DNA of 12,765 bases, taken from Bacillota bacterium. GTDB taxonomy: Bacteria > Bacillota > Clostridia > Christensenellales > CAG-138. Location of the stretch: the NCBI GenBank assembly GCA_023455425.1, contig JAEYCM010000032.1:1-12765 (forward strand), written 5' to 3'. Both the position numbers and the translations under genes were made by a program. Position 1 is the stretch's first letter, and every line of letters begins with the position of its first letter. This document shows positions 1 to 5,756 of this stretch, in pieces. The notes under the pieces are model-generated. The model had not been told where the DNA came from and did not search any database. It was given only the letters and a program-made list of their open reading frames with translations.

Positions 1-109
1 CGAGCAGCCCGGCATTAAAAAGCATGGCCTCGGTCAGCGTGGTCTTTCCCTCGCCGCCATGCCCGAATATGCCAATGTTGCGGATCTTGTTCGCAGTGTA
101 CTCTTTCAT
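1..109 (-). CDS. Elongation factor G-like GTPase (partial, N-terminus only)
   Basis: Only the first 36 codons lie in the window; the gene runs off the left edge. The start is the ATG at 109-107, preceded by an AGGGGGAA ribosome binding site. The N-terminus carries a P-loop read as GHGGEGKTTL (about residues 16-25) after a stretch reading KIRNIGIFG. Canonical translational EF-G has AHIDAGKTT here; the GHGGEGKT form is typical of the second EF-G-like paralogue of Clostridia and other Firmicutes (often annotated FusA-like or EF-G-like). That family is a ribosome-associated GTPase whose exact role is less clear than that of EF-G itself. It is transcribed divergently from the membrane protein at 405, from a likely promoter at 247-275. 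The family call is fairly sure; whether the rest of the protein is intact cannot be seen. Confidence 0.8.
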   Translation of the reverse strand, partial: MKEYTANKIRNIGIFGHGGEGKTTLTEAMLFNAGLL

Positions 110-246
110 GCGTGCAGTTCCCCCTGTTAAATTAGGTTGTGTTGCTGTTTTTGAAAGCGCCTGCCGCAGGTCTTGTCACAAAGCTGTTATAAAGTCTGTC
201 TTTATGAAAGGCTTATCCTTGAGGCTGAACGCCCAATTTCTATCTT

Positions 247-275
247 ATTGTATCAGCGAAGTTCCTCTTTGTAAA
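247..275 (-). promoter_or_regulatory. Sigma-A type promoter for the EF-G-like gene
   Basis: On the minus strand, TTTACA (275-270) and TACAAT (252-247) are separated by exactly 17 bp. Transcription would start near 240, giving a leader of about 130 nt before the ATG at 109. I see no riboswitch-like structure in that leader. The call rests on sequence match and spacing only. Confidence 0.5.
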
Positions 276-301
276 CCGTTTTTGCCTTGATGCGCCGGGC
301 G

Positions 302-320
302 GCGGGAGGCCTGCTCCCGC
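302..320. repeat. GC-rich hairpin between the divergent promoters
   Basis: GCGGGAG (302-308) and CTCCCGC (314-320) form a perfect 7-bp stem around GCCTG. It lies between the divergent promoters at 247-275 and 337-365. No T-tract follows on either strand, so it is not an obvious terminator. It may be an operator or a chance GC-rich dyad. The rest of 110-404 holds only the two promoters. Confidence 0.35.
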
Positions 321-336
321 GCGCGTGAAATACCGT

Positions 337-365
337 TTGCATCACCCGATAGGGTATGCGATAAT
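337..365 (+). promoter_or_regulatory. Sigma-A type promoter for the membrane protein gene
   Basis: TTGCAT (337-342) and GATAAT (360-365) are 17 bp apart. Transcription would start near 372, about 33 nt before the ATG at 405, and the AAGGAGGT ribosome binding site (389-396) falls inside that short leader. Confidence 0.55.
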
Positions 366-404
366 GGACAGGACCATTCACCCATCCTAAGGAGGTACGA
401 GCGC

Positions 405-935
405 ATGTTCAACAAGCGCAATCCGGAGCCCAAGGAGCCGCGCCTGCAGGGCGAAGATTTTGATATTTTTCCCACCCTTGACGACGAGGATTTAAGGCGC
501 GCCCCGCAGGAGGAAGAAGAGCCAACCCTGGAACCCGCCGAGCCTGTGGAAGAGACCCCGCCGGAGCCTACCGAATTTGAAAAGAAGATCGCCGCCATAC
601 CGGACGACAAATGGAAGAAGTATCAGATCATTGCGGGCGCTGTGCTGGGCATTCTAAGCTCCACCAGCATCATGGTGCTGGGCAGAATGGAATCGATCGG
701 TTCCATGGGCCTCATCGCCGCGGCGGTGCTCGCGCTGTTCCTGCCCAACATGTTTGAAAAGAAGGGCGGCCGTAGAATTCCCGTACTGCGCACGGCGCTG
801 ATTATTGCGCTGGTGATTTCCATGGGACTTTACGCGTTCTACGGCTTTGTCATCAACCCCGGCTACTTCGCGCCCACTACGCCGGTACCGGCCGCAACCC
901 CTGCGCCTGAGGCTTCCGCCACTGTAGCGCCGTAA
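405..935 (+). CDS. Small integral membrane protein with acidic, proline-rich N-terminal tail
   Basis: A 176-residue protein of unknown function. Residues 1-66 are hydrophilic and rich in Glu, Asp and Pro (including a run EEEEP). Three hydrophobic segments follow, at about 74-93, 98-117 and 129-150, joined by short basic loops (for example KKGGRR at 119-124). The C-terminus (about 156-176) is a low-complexity Ala/Pro/Thr tail. There is no signal peptide ahead of the tail, so the N-terminus is probably cytoplasmic. With three helices the Ala/Pro tail would then lie outside, but this topology is inferred. The start is fixed by AAGGAGGT eight bases upstream. The gene is monocistronic: it has its own promoter at 337-365 and a strong terminator at 952. 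I do not recognise a named family. Confidence 0.85.
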   Translation: MFNKRNPEPKEPRLQGEDFDIFPTLDDEDLRRAPQEEEEPTLEPAEPVEETPPEPTEFEKKIAAIPDDKWKKYQIIAGAVLGILSSTSIMVLGRMESIGSMGLIAAAVLALFLPNMFEKKGGRRIPVLRTALIIALVISMGLYAFYGFVINPGYFAPTTPVPAATPAPEASATVAP

Positions 936-951
936 CAGCCATATGAAGCTT

Positions 952-980
952 AATCGCGCCGAATGTTCGGCGCGATTTTG
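952..980 (+). terminator. Intrinsic terminator after the membrane protein gene
   Basis: A perfect 12-base inverted repeat: AATCGCGCCGAA (952-963) and TTCGGCGCGATT (966-977), followed by TTG and further T-rich sequence. It sits 16 bases after the stop codon. Confidence 0.85.
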
Positions 981-1037
981 ATTTGGAGCGAACGCCGCTT
1001 GAAACGTTTTCCATGTTTTTAGAATTGGGGATGCGTT

Positions 1038-1655
1038 ATGGATAACCTGGTAGAGAAACGCTGGCGGTTTTTATCCCCCGGCATGCCCAAACCTCGTGCG
1101 CAAAAATTGGAGCAGTACGCGGTGCGGTACCTGGAACCGGCGCTTAAGTCGTTTCCGGAGCTACAGCAACCTATTTTTCTCCTGCTGCGCAACAACGGCT
1201 TTATCGGGCGGACGGACCCGGTCTACAGCATTGTCGTCAATGAACATACAATTGACCGGTGCTCCGAATGGAGAATTCGTTTTATCACGGCGGACATGCT
1301 CCTGTATTTTGTTCAACATGAGACGGGCATGCAGGTACTTCCCCATGCGACAAATTCGTTCCTGACCAAGCATGCGACCTTTTTTGCGTTGGCGCGCGGT
1401 TATGCTTATGATTTCCTAAAGACCTTTCAATCCGGCTGCAACAGGGCTGGCTGTGATTTTGGCTACTCCTTTTGCCGGATCAGTTGCGGCAGATTATTCA
1501 AAAGGCCCTGTAAAGGCTATACGGATGCACAGTTGAAAACAATGGCAGTCTATTTTCAGCGGCAGGGCGCGGAATATGGCTTTCTGGATCGCGTTGACTT
1601 TGAAGAGGCGCTCTATCGCATCATGTCGGAGGTAAGCGAAGTATTTCTTAAATGA
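1038..1655 (+). CDS. Hypothetical protein with a cysteine cluster
   Basis: A 205-residue protein that I cannot place in a family. The first 130 residues are mixed and soluble-looking. Between residues 134 and 158 lie five cysteines spaced C-x4-C-x6-C-x3-C-x7-C (C134, C139, C146, C150, C158), with a sixth at C75. That could bind zinc or an iron-sulfur cluster, or form disulfides; this is inference from spacing only. No membrane segment or signal peptide is evident. Upstream, only a weak GGGG stands before the ATG at 1038, and TTGAAA near 1000 is a poor -35 candidate. The stop codon overlaps the start of a 58-codon ORF (ATGA at 1652-1655). No close homologue comes to mind, so its function is unknown. 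Confidence 0.7.
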   Translation: MDNLVEKRWRFLSPGMPKPRAQKLEQYAVRYLEPALKSFPELQQPIFLLLRNNGFIGRTDPVYSIVVNEHTIDRCSEWRIRFITADMLLYFVQHETGMQVLPHATNSFLTKHATFFALARGYAYDFLKTFQSGCNRAGCDFGYSFCRISCGRLFKRPCKGYTDAQLKTMAVYFQRQGAEYGFLDRVDFEEALYRIMSEVSEVFLK

Positions 1656-1828
1656 ACATCATACAGCAAACGGAGCACGCACCCCATCCTGACGCCCCTT
1701 CTCCTCATGAACATGATCGGGAATGGAAAGGCGAAGATGGAAAGCTTGGCAAAAGGCGCAGGCGCCTACCTCCGGATATTTGGAACTTTTCTGCTGATGA
1801 CTTTATTGCCTCCGCTGACAGGGGATGA
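1652..1828 (+). CDS. Possible small protein translationally coupled to the 205-residue orphan
   Basis: A 58-codon ORF whose ATG overlaps the upstream stop codon as ATGA, the classic arrangement for coupled translation. The product is hydrophilic. Its first 24 residues are rich in His, Pro, Asp and Glu, followed by a basic run (GKRRRRLP at about 33-40) and an acidic/aromatic end (DIWNFSADDFIASADRG). There is no independent Shine-Dalgarno sequence directly before it, so translation would depend on the upstream gene. It may be a real partner protein, or chance; the 4-base overlap is the main support. Confidence 0.35.
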   Translation: MNIIQQTEHAPHPDAPSPHEHDREWKGEDGKLGKRRRRLPPDIWNFSADDFIASADRG

Positions 1829-1834
1829 TATAAC
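1806..1834 (+). promoter_or_regulatory. Possible promoter for the DUF2691 gene
   Basis: TTGCCT (1806-1811) and TATAAC (1829-1834) are separated by 17 bp, giving a start near 1841 and a leader of about 60 nt. It overlaps the last codons of the 58-residue ORF. A second AT-rich box, TATAAT near 1875, has only a poor -35 partner. Confidence 0.35.
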
Positions 1835-1901
1835 AGGCAATGTGTTTTCTGATGGCTTACCTCCGGCGGCGCAAATATAATCAATATTTTAGAGGTTACA
1901 T

Positions 1902-2354
1902 ATGATTAGAGGGTTAAGTTTTGAAATGCCGAATGGACATGATTCGTATCTTAATACCATATTGTCTGGAATATTATTGGAAAAGTATACATGGATGATT
2001 AGTGAGGACGATGCATTCGTAGATTTAGAAAATTACTTGTTTAACTCTGATATTTTTACTGGGGAAGCCTTCAGCGAAATTATTGCAACCCCATCCTATT
2101 ATGTTTTATTCGCCAATATACAAGCGTATAGGAGTGAGGATGACTTTTACGAGATAGAGACTTATGCAGACTTTTTACGCAGCAAATGCGAATTGATTAT
2201 TTTTATAGTCGATGCTGTTTTTGCAGATATCTATGCAAAAGATCAAATTATCATTGAAAGAATCAAAAAGAACGCTGAAGAGAATAAATTTGAAAACATC
2301 CGTTATATTACTGACGAAAATGATATTAGAACTGAGTTTAGTGTAAATGGCTAG
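1902..2354 (+). CDS. DUF2691 family protein
   Basis: A 150-residue protein that I recognise as DUF2691. It opens with RGLSFEMPNGHDSYL, close to the RGxSFEIPN opening of Bacillus members. Near its end are the family-typical segments KDQIIIERIKKNA and FENIRYITDENDIRTEFSV. The length matches the family. The function is not established; members occur mostly in Bacilli and Clostridia, often in variable regions. It appears soluble, with no signal or membrane segment. The start is set by AGAGGT (1891-1896), about five bases before the ATG. Base composition is clearly AT-rich with A/T-ending codons, unlike the G/C-ending codons of the flanking genes, which suggests recent transfer. A strong terminator follows at 2409. 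Confidence 0.8.
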   Translation: MIRGLSFEMPNGHDSYLNTILSGILLEKYTWMISEDDAFVDLENYLFNSDIFTGEAFSEIIATPSYYVLFANIQAYRSEDDFYEIETYADFLRSKCELIIFIVDAVFADIYAKDQIIIERIKKNAEENKFENIRYITDENDIRTEFSVNG

Positions 2355-2408
2355 TTTCAAAATCATTTCGTGACGCTATTGGATATTCAATAAGCGAAAT
2401 GGAATTTA

Positions 2409-2441
2409 GGGGACATCGCTTTGATAGCGATGTCCCCTTTT
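2409..2441 (+). terminator. Intrinsic terminator between the convergent DUF2691 and TIM-barrel genes
   Basis: A perfect 12-bp stem, GGGGACATCGCT (2409-2420) with AGCGATGTCCCC (2426-2437) and loop TTGAT, followed by TTTT. It lies 55 bases after the DUF2691 stop. On the other strand the following tract is only TAAATT, so it would serve the minus-strand gene less well. Confidence 0.85.
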
Positions 2442-2597
2442 GCGTTGGCAAAGAGACTTCATATATTGGGTATAAGGCCGGAAGCTAAGCAGATGACGAA
2501 TGGAACCACAACGGTAAGCAATAAATACAATGATCATGGTATCCGTGCCTTGGAGGGCATGGGGGAGCGCATTCTCCCATACTTAACTCAACCCTGA
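2430..2597 (+). other. Short unassigned ORF or gene remnant before the convergent gene
   Basis: The frame is open from 2394 to the TGA at 2595-2597. It could start at ATG 2430 (55 residues, but inside the terminator stem) or at ATG 2493 (34 residues, with GGAAG eight bases upstream). The product is hydrophilic, and a short stretch reading KYNDHGIRALEGMGERI loosely recalls the Y..x.IR.LEGxE.VR opening of type II topoisomerase B subunits. The resemblance is too short to trust. Treat it as a possible decayed fragment. Confidence 0.15.
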
Positions 2598-2600
2598 AGC

Positions 2601-3278
2601 CTAGTCGTCCCACTGGCTGCGGTATTTTTCCATAATGCCCCGCAGCAGCGTGGCCTGCGCGGGCGGCGTATAGGTAATGGCGTTTGCCCCCGCCTCCAAT
2701 GTGAGCGCGATACTGTCCACCGTGACCCCGCCCGTTGCGATGATGGGCACGTACGGATAATCCTTTCTGATTTGGCGCACAATAGCCGCCGTATTTGGGC
2801 CTCCTGAAACGTTGAAGACATCCGTCCCCGCTTCAAGTCTCGCCCTAATATCCGTATGCTCGGATACGACGGTCACCACCACCGGAATATCGATAATGCG
2901 TTTTAAACCCTCAATCGTCTCATTGGGCGTAGGGGCGTTGACGACGACCCCCATCGCGCCCTGGAATTCCGCGTCCTGCGCGATATTGAGCGTGCGCTTG
3001 CCTCCCGTGATGCCGCCGCCCACGCCGCAGAATACCGGCACATCCGCCACGGTCATAATCGCGTGGGTAATGGCAGGCTGCGGCGTAAAAGGATAAACCG
3101 CGATAATTGCATTGGCGTTGATATTTTTTATAATTGCGACGTCGGTGGTAAACGCCAGGGATTTAATCAGCTTGCCGAATATGCTGATGCCCGTAGCCTG
3201 CTTGATGATCTCCGGCACCTTGATCATGTGGCTGCGCAGCGTGCCATCCAGCTCAGGTACATAACGATGATCTTCCAA
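2601..3278 (-). CDS. Conserved TIM-barrel protein (phosphate-binding-type barrel), TTG start
   Basis: A 225-residue alpha/beta-barrel protein. Alternating strands and helices run through the whole chain. The C-terminal half has glycine-rich loops typical of phosphate-binding barrels: VSGGPNTA (157-164) and ATGG (181-184). Other conserved-looking segments are VYPFTPQP (61-68), CGVGGG (84-89) and GAMGVVVNAP (107-116). I recall near-identical architecture in clostridial proteins annotated only as 'hydrolase' or 'beta/alpha barrel protein'; the reaction is unknown to me. The start is chosen as TTG at 3278-3276, because AAGGAGGA stands seven bases before it and the homologue pattern begins there. 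The open frame extends 49 codons further to an ATG at 3425, but that part is unlike the family. It lies downstream of the glt operon but beyond a terminator-bearing element, so it is probably a separate unit. No firm promoter was found. Confidence 0.8.
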   Translation of the reverse strand: MEDHRYVPELDGTLRSHMIKVPEIIKQATGISIFGKLIKSLAFTTDVAIIKNINANAIIAVYPFTPQPAITHAIMTVADVPVFCGVGGGITGGKRTLNIAQDAEFQGAMGVVVNAPTPNETIEGLKRIIDIPVVVTVVSEHTDIRARLEAGTDVFNVSGGPNTAAIVRQIRKDYPYVPIIATGGVTVDSIALTLEAGANAITYTPPAQATLLRGIMEKYRSQWDD

Positions 3279-3556
3279 ATAAACTCCTCCTTCCTGTGAT
3301 GATACGTGGTAAAGCGCCGGATTCCGCCGCCTGTAAAGCAAGCCGCATATAATGGTGCGCGAAAAAAATGCTCGCGACTGGCACTTAAATAATTCTTGCC
3401 CGGGTTTTGAATTTCCTGCCGTCAATTGCGGCTTTTTTGTGAAAACCGCGCCTTATCAATAGTATGCAATACTCTGCGCGTTTTCACAAGCGATGTCGTT
3501 CGACACGTTTCTCTATGCTTTTCTTACCCCGAAAAGCGGTAAGCGTAACCAATAGG
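3279..3556. other. Intergenic stretch upstream of the TIM-barrel gene
   Basis: It holds the TIM-barrel ribosome binding site (3282-3293), a 53-bp dyad (3437-3489) and two small hairpins. One is TGTCG-TT-CGACA (3494-3505); the other is GCTTTTC (3517-3523) pairing with GAAAAGC (3531-3537). Minus-strand boxes such as TTGTGA with TACTAT are spaced 19 bp apart, which is too poor to call a promoter. There is no coding potential that I trust. Confidence 0.4.
3437..3489. repeat. 53-bp dyad with nested hairpin
   Basis: The left arm TTGTGAAAAC-c-GCGC (3437-3451) is the inverse of the right arm GCGC-GTTTTCACAA (3476-3489), with one bulged base. Inside is a second hairpin, AGTAT-GCA-ATACT. T6 precedes it on the plus strand and A6 follows it on the minus strand, so it is not an intrinsic terminator in either direction. 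It could be a protein-binding operator upstream of the TIM-barrel gene. Confidence 0.5.
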
Positions 3557-3584
3557 AAAAGCCCACGCACGACGTACATGGGCT
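3557..3584 (-). terminator. Terminator hairpin closing intergenic element A
   Basis: On the minus strand, AGCCCATGTAC (3584-3574) pairs with GTGCGTGGGCT (3570-3560): 11 bp including two G-T wobbles, loop GTC. It is followed by TTTTCC. It lies about 220 nt past the end of the glutamate synthase operon and probably ends its transcript. Confidence 0.6.
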
Positions 3585-3744
3585 CGAAAAGTTAGGATTA
3601 CGTTGGGGCTCCGCCCCAAACCCCGCTTCGGGCTGTAACAGCCCTAAGGACCCTTCTTGCAAACGCGCTAGAAGGACGCTTGCAGAAAAGGGATTCCCAA
3701 GGGACGTGTTCCTTGGGTGGGAGTTCGAGGGCCAAGCCCTCGAA
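3557..3744 (-). repeat. Structured multi-hairpin intergenic element, copy A
   Basis: A chain of hairpins between the GXGXG subunit gene and the TIM-barrel gene. In plus coordinates they are: terminator hairpin 3560-3584; TTGGGGC-TCC-GCCCCAA 3603-3619; GGGCTG-TAA-CAGCCC 3630-3644; CCTTCT/AGAAGG 3652-3675; CCCAAGGGA/TTCCTTGGG 3696-3717; and TTCGAGGGC-CAA-GCCCTCGAA 3724-3744. The same order of hairpins, with shared linkers (TACGTTG; CCCTAAGgA or -aA; AAAGGG) but different stem sequences, appears at 11752-11927. Both copies lie between co-directional genes in the same orientation. I know no name for this element. It carries no ORF that I trust. Confidence 0.75.
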
Positions 3745-3803
3745 AGGGAATTATCGTTTCCTAAGCCTGTGTACGCTTTGTACATCGGCTTTATGGCGAT
3801 TAT

Positions 3804-4526
3804 TCAATGCGTATACATCTGCTTATACGGGTTTGCGGTGTCGGCGGTCAGCACAAAGAACGCATGCGAGAGGATCTCGCCAAGGTCAAGATCGAATATC
3901 TCGCAGTATTCCTTAAGCTGCTCGGCGATATGGGCTTTGTCCGTGTCATCCGCAACCCGCGCCGTCACCTGCTTGGGAAGGTCCCGCGGAAGCTCCTTGG
4001 TACGAAGGTAGATCGCCCCGCCGTGGATACCCGTGCCACAAAAATACCCGACCGGGGACTTCCCTTCCGAATTCAGGCCCAGCACGTAGATTTCGCCGCC
4101 CGCCTGGTATTCCCCAAGGAAGCTGCCCGCGCGCCCGCCGACTACAATCAGCGGCCGTTTTTCCGCGTACGCCTTCATATGCACGCCGCAGCGGTAGCCC
4201 GTATTGCCGCGCACATAAATTTTCCCGCCGCGCATGGAATACCCCGTGGCGTCCCCTGCCGAGCCGTGGACGATAATGCGCCCGTCGTTCATGGTATCCC
4301 CGGTGGCATCCTGCGCGTTCTGCTCCAGCTCCACCGTGGCGCCGTCCATATACGCGCCCAAGGCATTGCCGGGGATGCCCTGCACCTTGACATATTTGCC
4401 CTTCAGGCCGTTGGCGAGGTAGCGCTGGCCCATGCAGGACGTGATGAAAATCTCATTTTCCTGCGCTTCATGCAGTTTCTCGTTGAGCGCACGGAATTGC
4501 ATGCCTTTTGCATCGATGGTTATCAT
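3804..4526 (-). CDS. glxC: Glutamate synthase GXGXG (alpha-C) subunit
   Basis: A 240-residue protein corresponding to the C-terminal beta-helix domain of the large glutamate synthase subunit, encoded here as a separate polypeptide. Glycine-rich turns recur at roughly regular spacing from about residue 47 to 175 (for example VQGIPGNALGAYMDG, GDTMNDGRIIVHG, GYSMRGGKIYVRGNTG, GGEIYVLG), the signature of the right-handed parallel beta-helix. In classical enzymes this domain has a structural role, helping hold the amidotransferase and FMN domains together around the ammonia tunnel. The start ATG at 4526 follows GGAGGT by five bases and overlaps the stop of the flavoprotein gene as ATGA, so the two are translationally coupled. 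It is the last gene of the operon. The symbol follows the archaeal/rhizobial glx naming for split subunits. Confidence 0.9.
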   Translation of the reverse strand: MITIDAKGMQFRALNEKLHEAQENEIFITSCMGQRYLANGLKGKYVKVQGIPGNALGAYMDGATVELEQNAQDATGDTMNDGRIIVHGSAGDATGYSMRGGKIYVRGNTGYRCGVHMKAYAEKRPLIVVGGRAGSFLGEYQAGGEIYVLGLNSEGKSPVGYFCGTGIHGGAIYLRTKELPRDLPKQVTARVADDTDKAHIAEQLKEYCEIFDLDLGEILSHAFFVLTADTANPYKQMYTH

Positions 4527-5752
4527 TGTACACCTCCAAGCTGCTTCTTTCGCTCGGCCTTGGAAAACGCCATGAGCTGCGGCTTTTCGCATATGAGTTC
4601 AAAGTCTATGGAAGAAAGCGGCGTCCGGTTGCGGATGAGCGCCGTATAAATGCCCGTACGCTCCACATTGCCGATGATGATGAACCCCTTTAAGAGGTCG
4701 TTTTCATAGAACAGGCGCTTGTAATCGCCATTTGCGCCATATACGAGATCCTGCCCGATATAGCTGCCCGCCGTCGTCATATGAAGCCCCCACAGGGACG
4801 TCGCGTTGAGCGGGATCGCCCTGTCAAACAGCAGCGCGCCGCCCGCCATCTGGCTGCCGGCAGCCTCGCCCTGCATGTAGGCGTTGGGCAAGAGCGCCAG
4901 GATGCGGCTGGTGCCGTTTGAAATATCGTAGCTTTCCGCACAGTCTCCCGCCGCATATACGTCGGGCAGGGTGGTCTTGCCGGAACTGTCCGTCACAATA
5001 CCACGGTTGACTTCGCCGCCCGCGGCTTTTACGAGCTCCACCTCCGGGCGTACGCCCGCGGCCACTACCAAAGTAGTAAACGGAATACGCCTGCCGTCCG
5101 TCAGAAGCATCTCTTTGCCTGCAAACGCCTCAATGCTCACACCCAGGTGCAGCGTAATCCCCTGCGCTTCAATATGTTGTTTCACTACTTCCGCGCCGCC
5201 CGCGTCGAGGACGCTCGGCAGCACCTGCTGCGCCATATCCACAATCGTGATGTGTTTGACCTTGCGGCTAATGCCCTCCGCGCATTTGAGGCCGATGAGA
5301 CCCGCGCCGATGATGAGCACTTCGCTCTCTCCGTTCACTTCCGCGTCCAGCTTGAGCGCATCGTCCAGCGTCAAAAACGCATGGTAGCCACCCACGGTAT
5401 CCAAGCCTTTAATGGGCGGGACAAACGGGCGGGAACCTGTGGCGACGAGCAGCTTATCATACGAAAGCTCACTGCCGTCGTCAAGCGTAACGGTATGGGC
5501 CGCAGCGTCAAGCGATACCGCAGATTTTCCCGCAAGCAGCGTGCAGCCGTTCTTTTCGTAAAATTCCAGCGGACGGTAAGCCATGCGCTCCCGGTCGGTC
5601 TTGCCGAGCAGCAGGTAGGAAATGAGCGGGCGGGAATACACATGGTAGGGCTCCCTGCCCACCACGATGATCTCCCCTGCTTTGTCCACACGGCGGATGC
5701 CTTCGATACAGCCGATTGCGGCGACGGAATTGCCTATGATGACATACTTCAT
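4523..5752 (-). CDS. FAD-dependent NAD(P)H oxidoreductase of the glutamate synthase operon
   Basis: A 409-residue two-dinucleotide-domain flavoprotein. The FAD site opens the protein (VIIGNSVAAIG, residues 4-14). LLVATGSRP lies at 101-109, the NAD(P)H Rossmann motif VLIIGAGLIG at 145-154, and the second FAD motif VYAAGD at 265-270. It resembles the NADH oxidase/rubredoxin reductase/NirB-type class, not GltD, the usual small subunit. It lacks the two N-terminal Fe-S clusters of GltD; these appear to be supplied by the ferredoxin encoded just upstream. Its probable job is to take electrons from NAD(P)H and pass them through the ferredoxin to the FMN core. The start ATG at 5752 is four bases after the ferredoxin stop, and the stop overlaps the next gene. 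The open frame runs 60 codons further upstream, but that part overlaps the ferredoxin gene out of frame and is rejected. Cofactor preference (NADH or NADPH) cannot be read from the sequence. Confidence 0.88.
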   Translation of the reverse strand: MKYVIIGNSVAAIGCIEGIRRVDKAGEIIVVGREPYHVYSRPLISYLLLGKTDRERMAYRPLEFYEKNGCTLLAGKSAVSLDAAAHTVTLDDGSELSYDKLLVATGSRPFVPPIKGLDTVGGYHAFLTLDDALKLDAEVNGESEVLIIGAGLIGLKCAEGISRKVKHITIVDMAQQVLPSVLDAGGAEVVKQHIEAQGITLHLGVSIEAFAGKEMLLTDGRRIPFTTLVVAAGVRPEVELVKAAGGEVNRGIVTDSSGKTTLPDVYAAGDCAESYDISNGTSRILALLPNAYMQGEAAGSQMAGGALLFDRAIPLNATSLWGLHMTTAGSYIGQDLVYGANGDYKRLFYENDLLKGFIIIGNVERTGIYTALIRNRTPLSSIDFELICEKPQLMAFSKAERKKQLGGVQ

Positions 5753-5756
5753 ATGC

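Noticed and set aside
2559..2580. Hairpin ATGGGGGAG/CTCCCAT as terminator of the TIM-barrel gene
   Set aside because: The stem has a bulge and no T-tract follows on the minus strand, so it is not convincing.
3279..3425. N-terminal extension of the TIM-barrel gene up to ATG 3425
   Set aside because: AAGGAGGA precedes TTG 3278, and the conserved part starts there; the extra 49 residues look like translated intergenic DNA.
3557..3744. CRISPR-like array, because of repeated short palindromes
   Set aside because: The palindromes differ from each other, are not direct repeats with even spacers, and no cas genes are present.
3513..3785. Short open frames on both strands inside element A
   Set aside because: They read through palindromic repeat sequence that is not kept as a reading frame in copy B.
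3807..4649. Plus-strand open frame of 280 codons opposite the GXGXG subunit gene
   Set aside because: Antisense shadow of a well-supported gene; the product looks like a reverse-frame translation rich in Arg, His and Ala, with no family signature.
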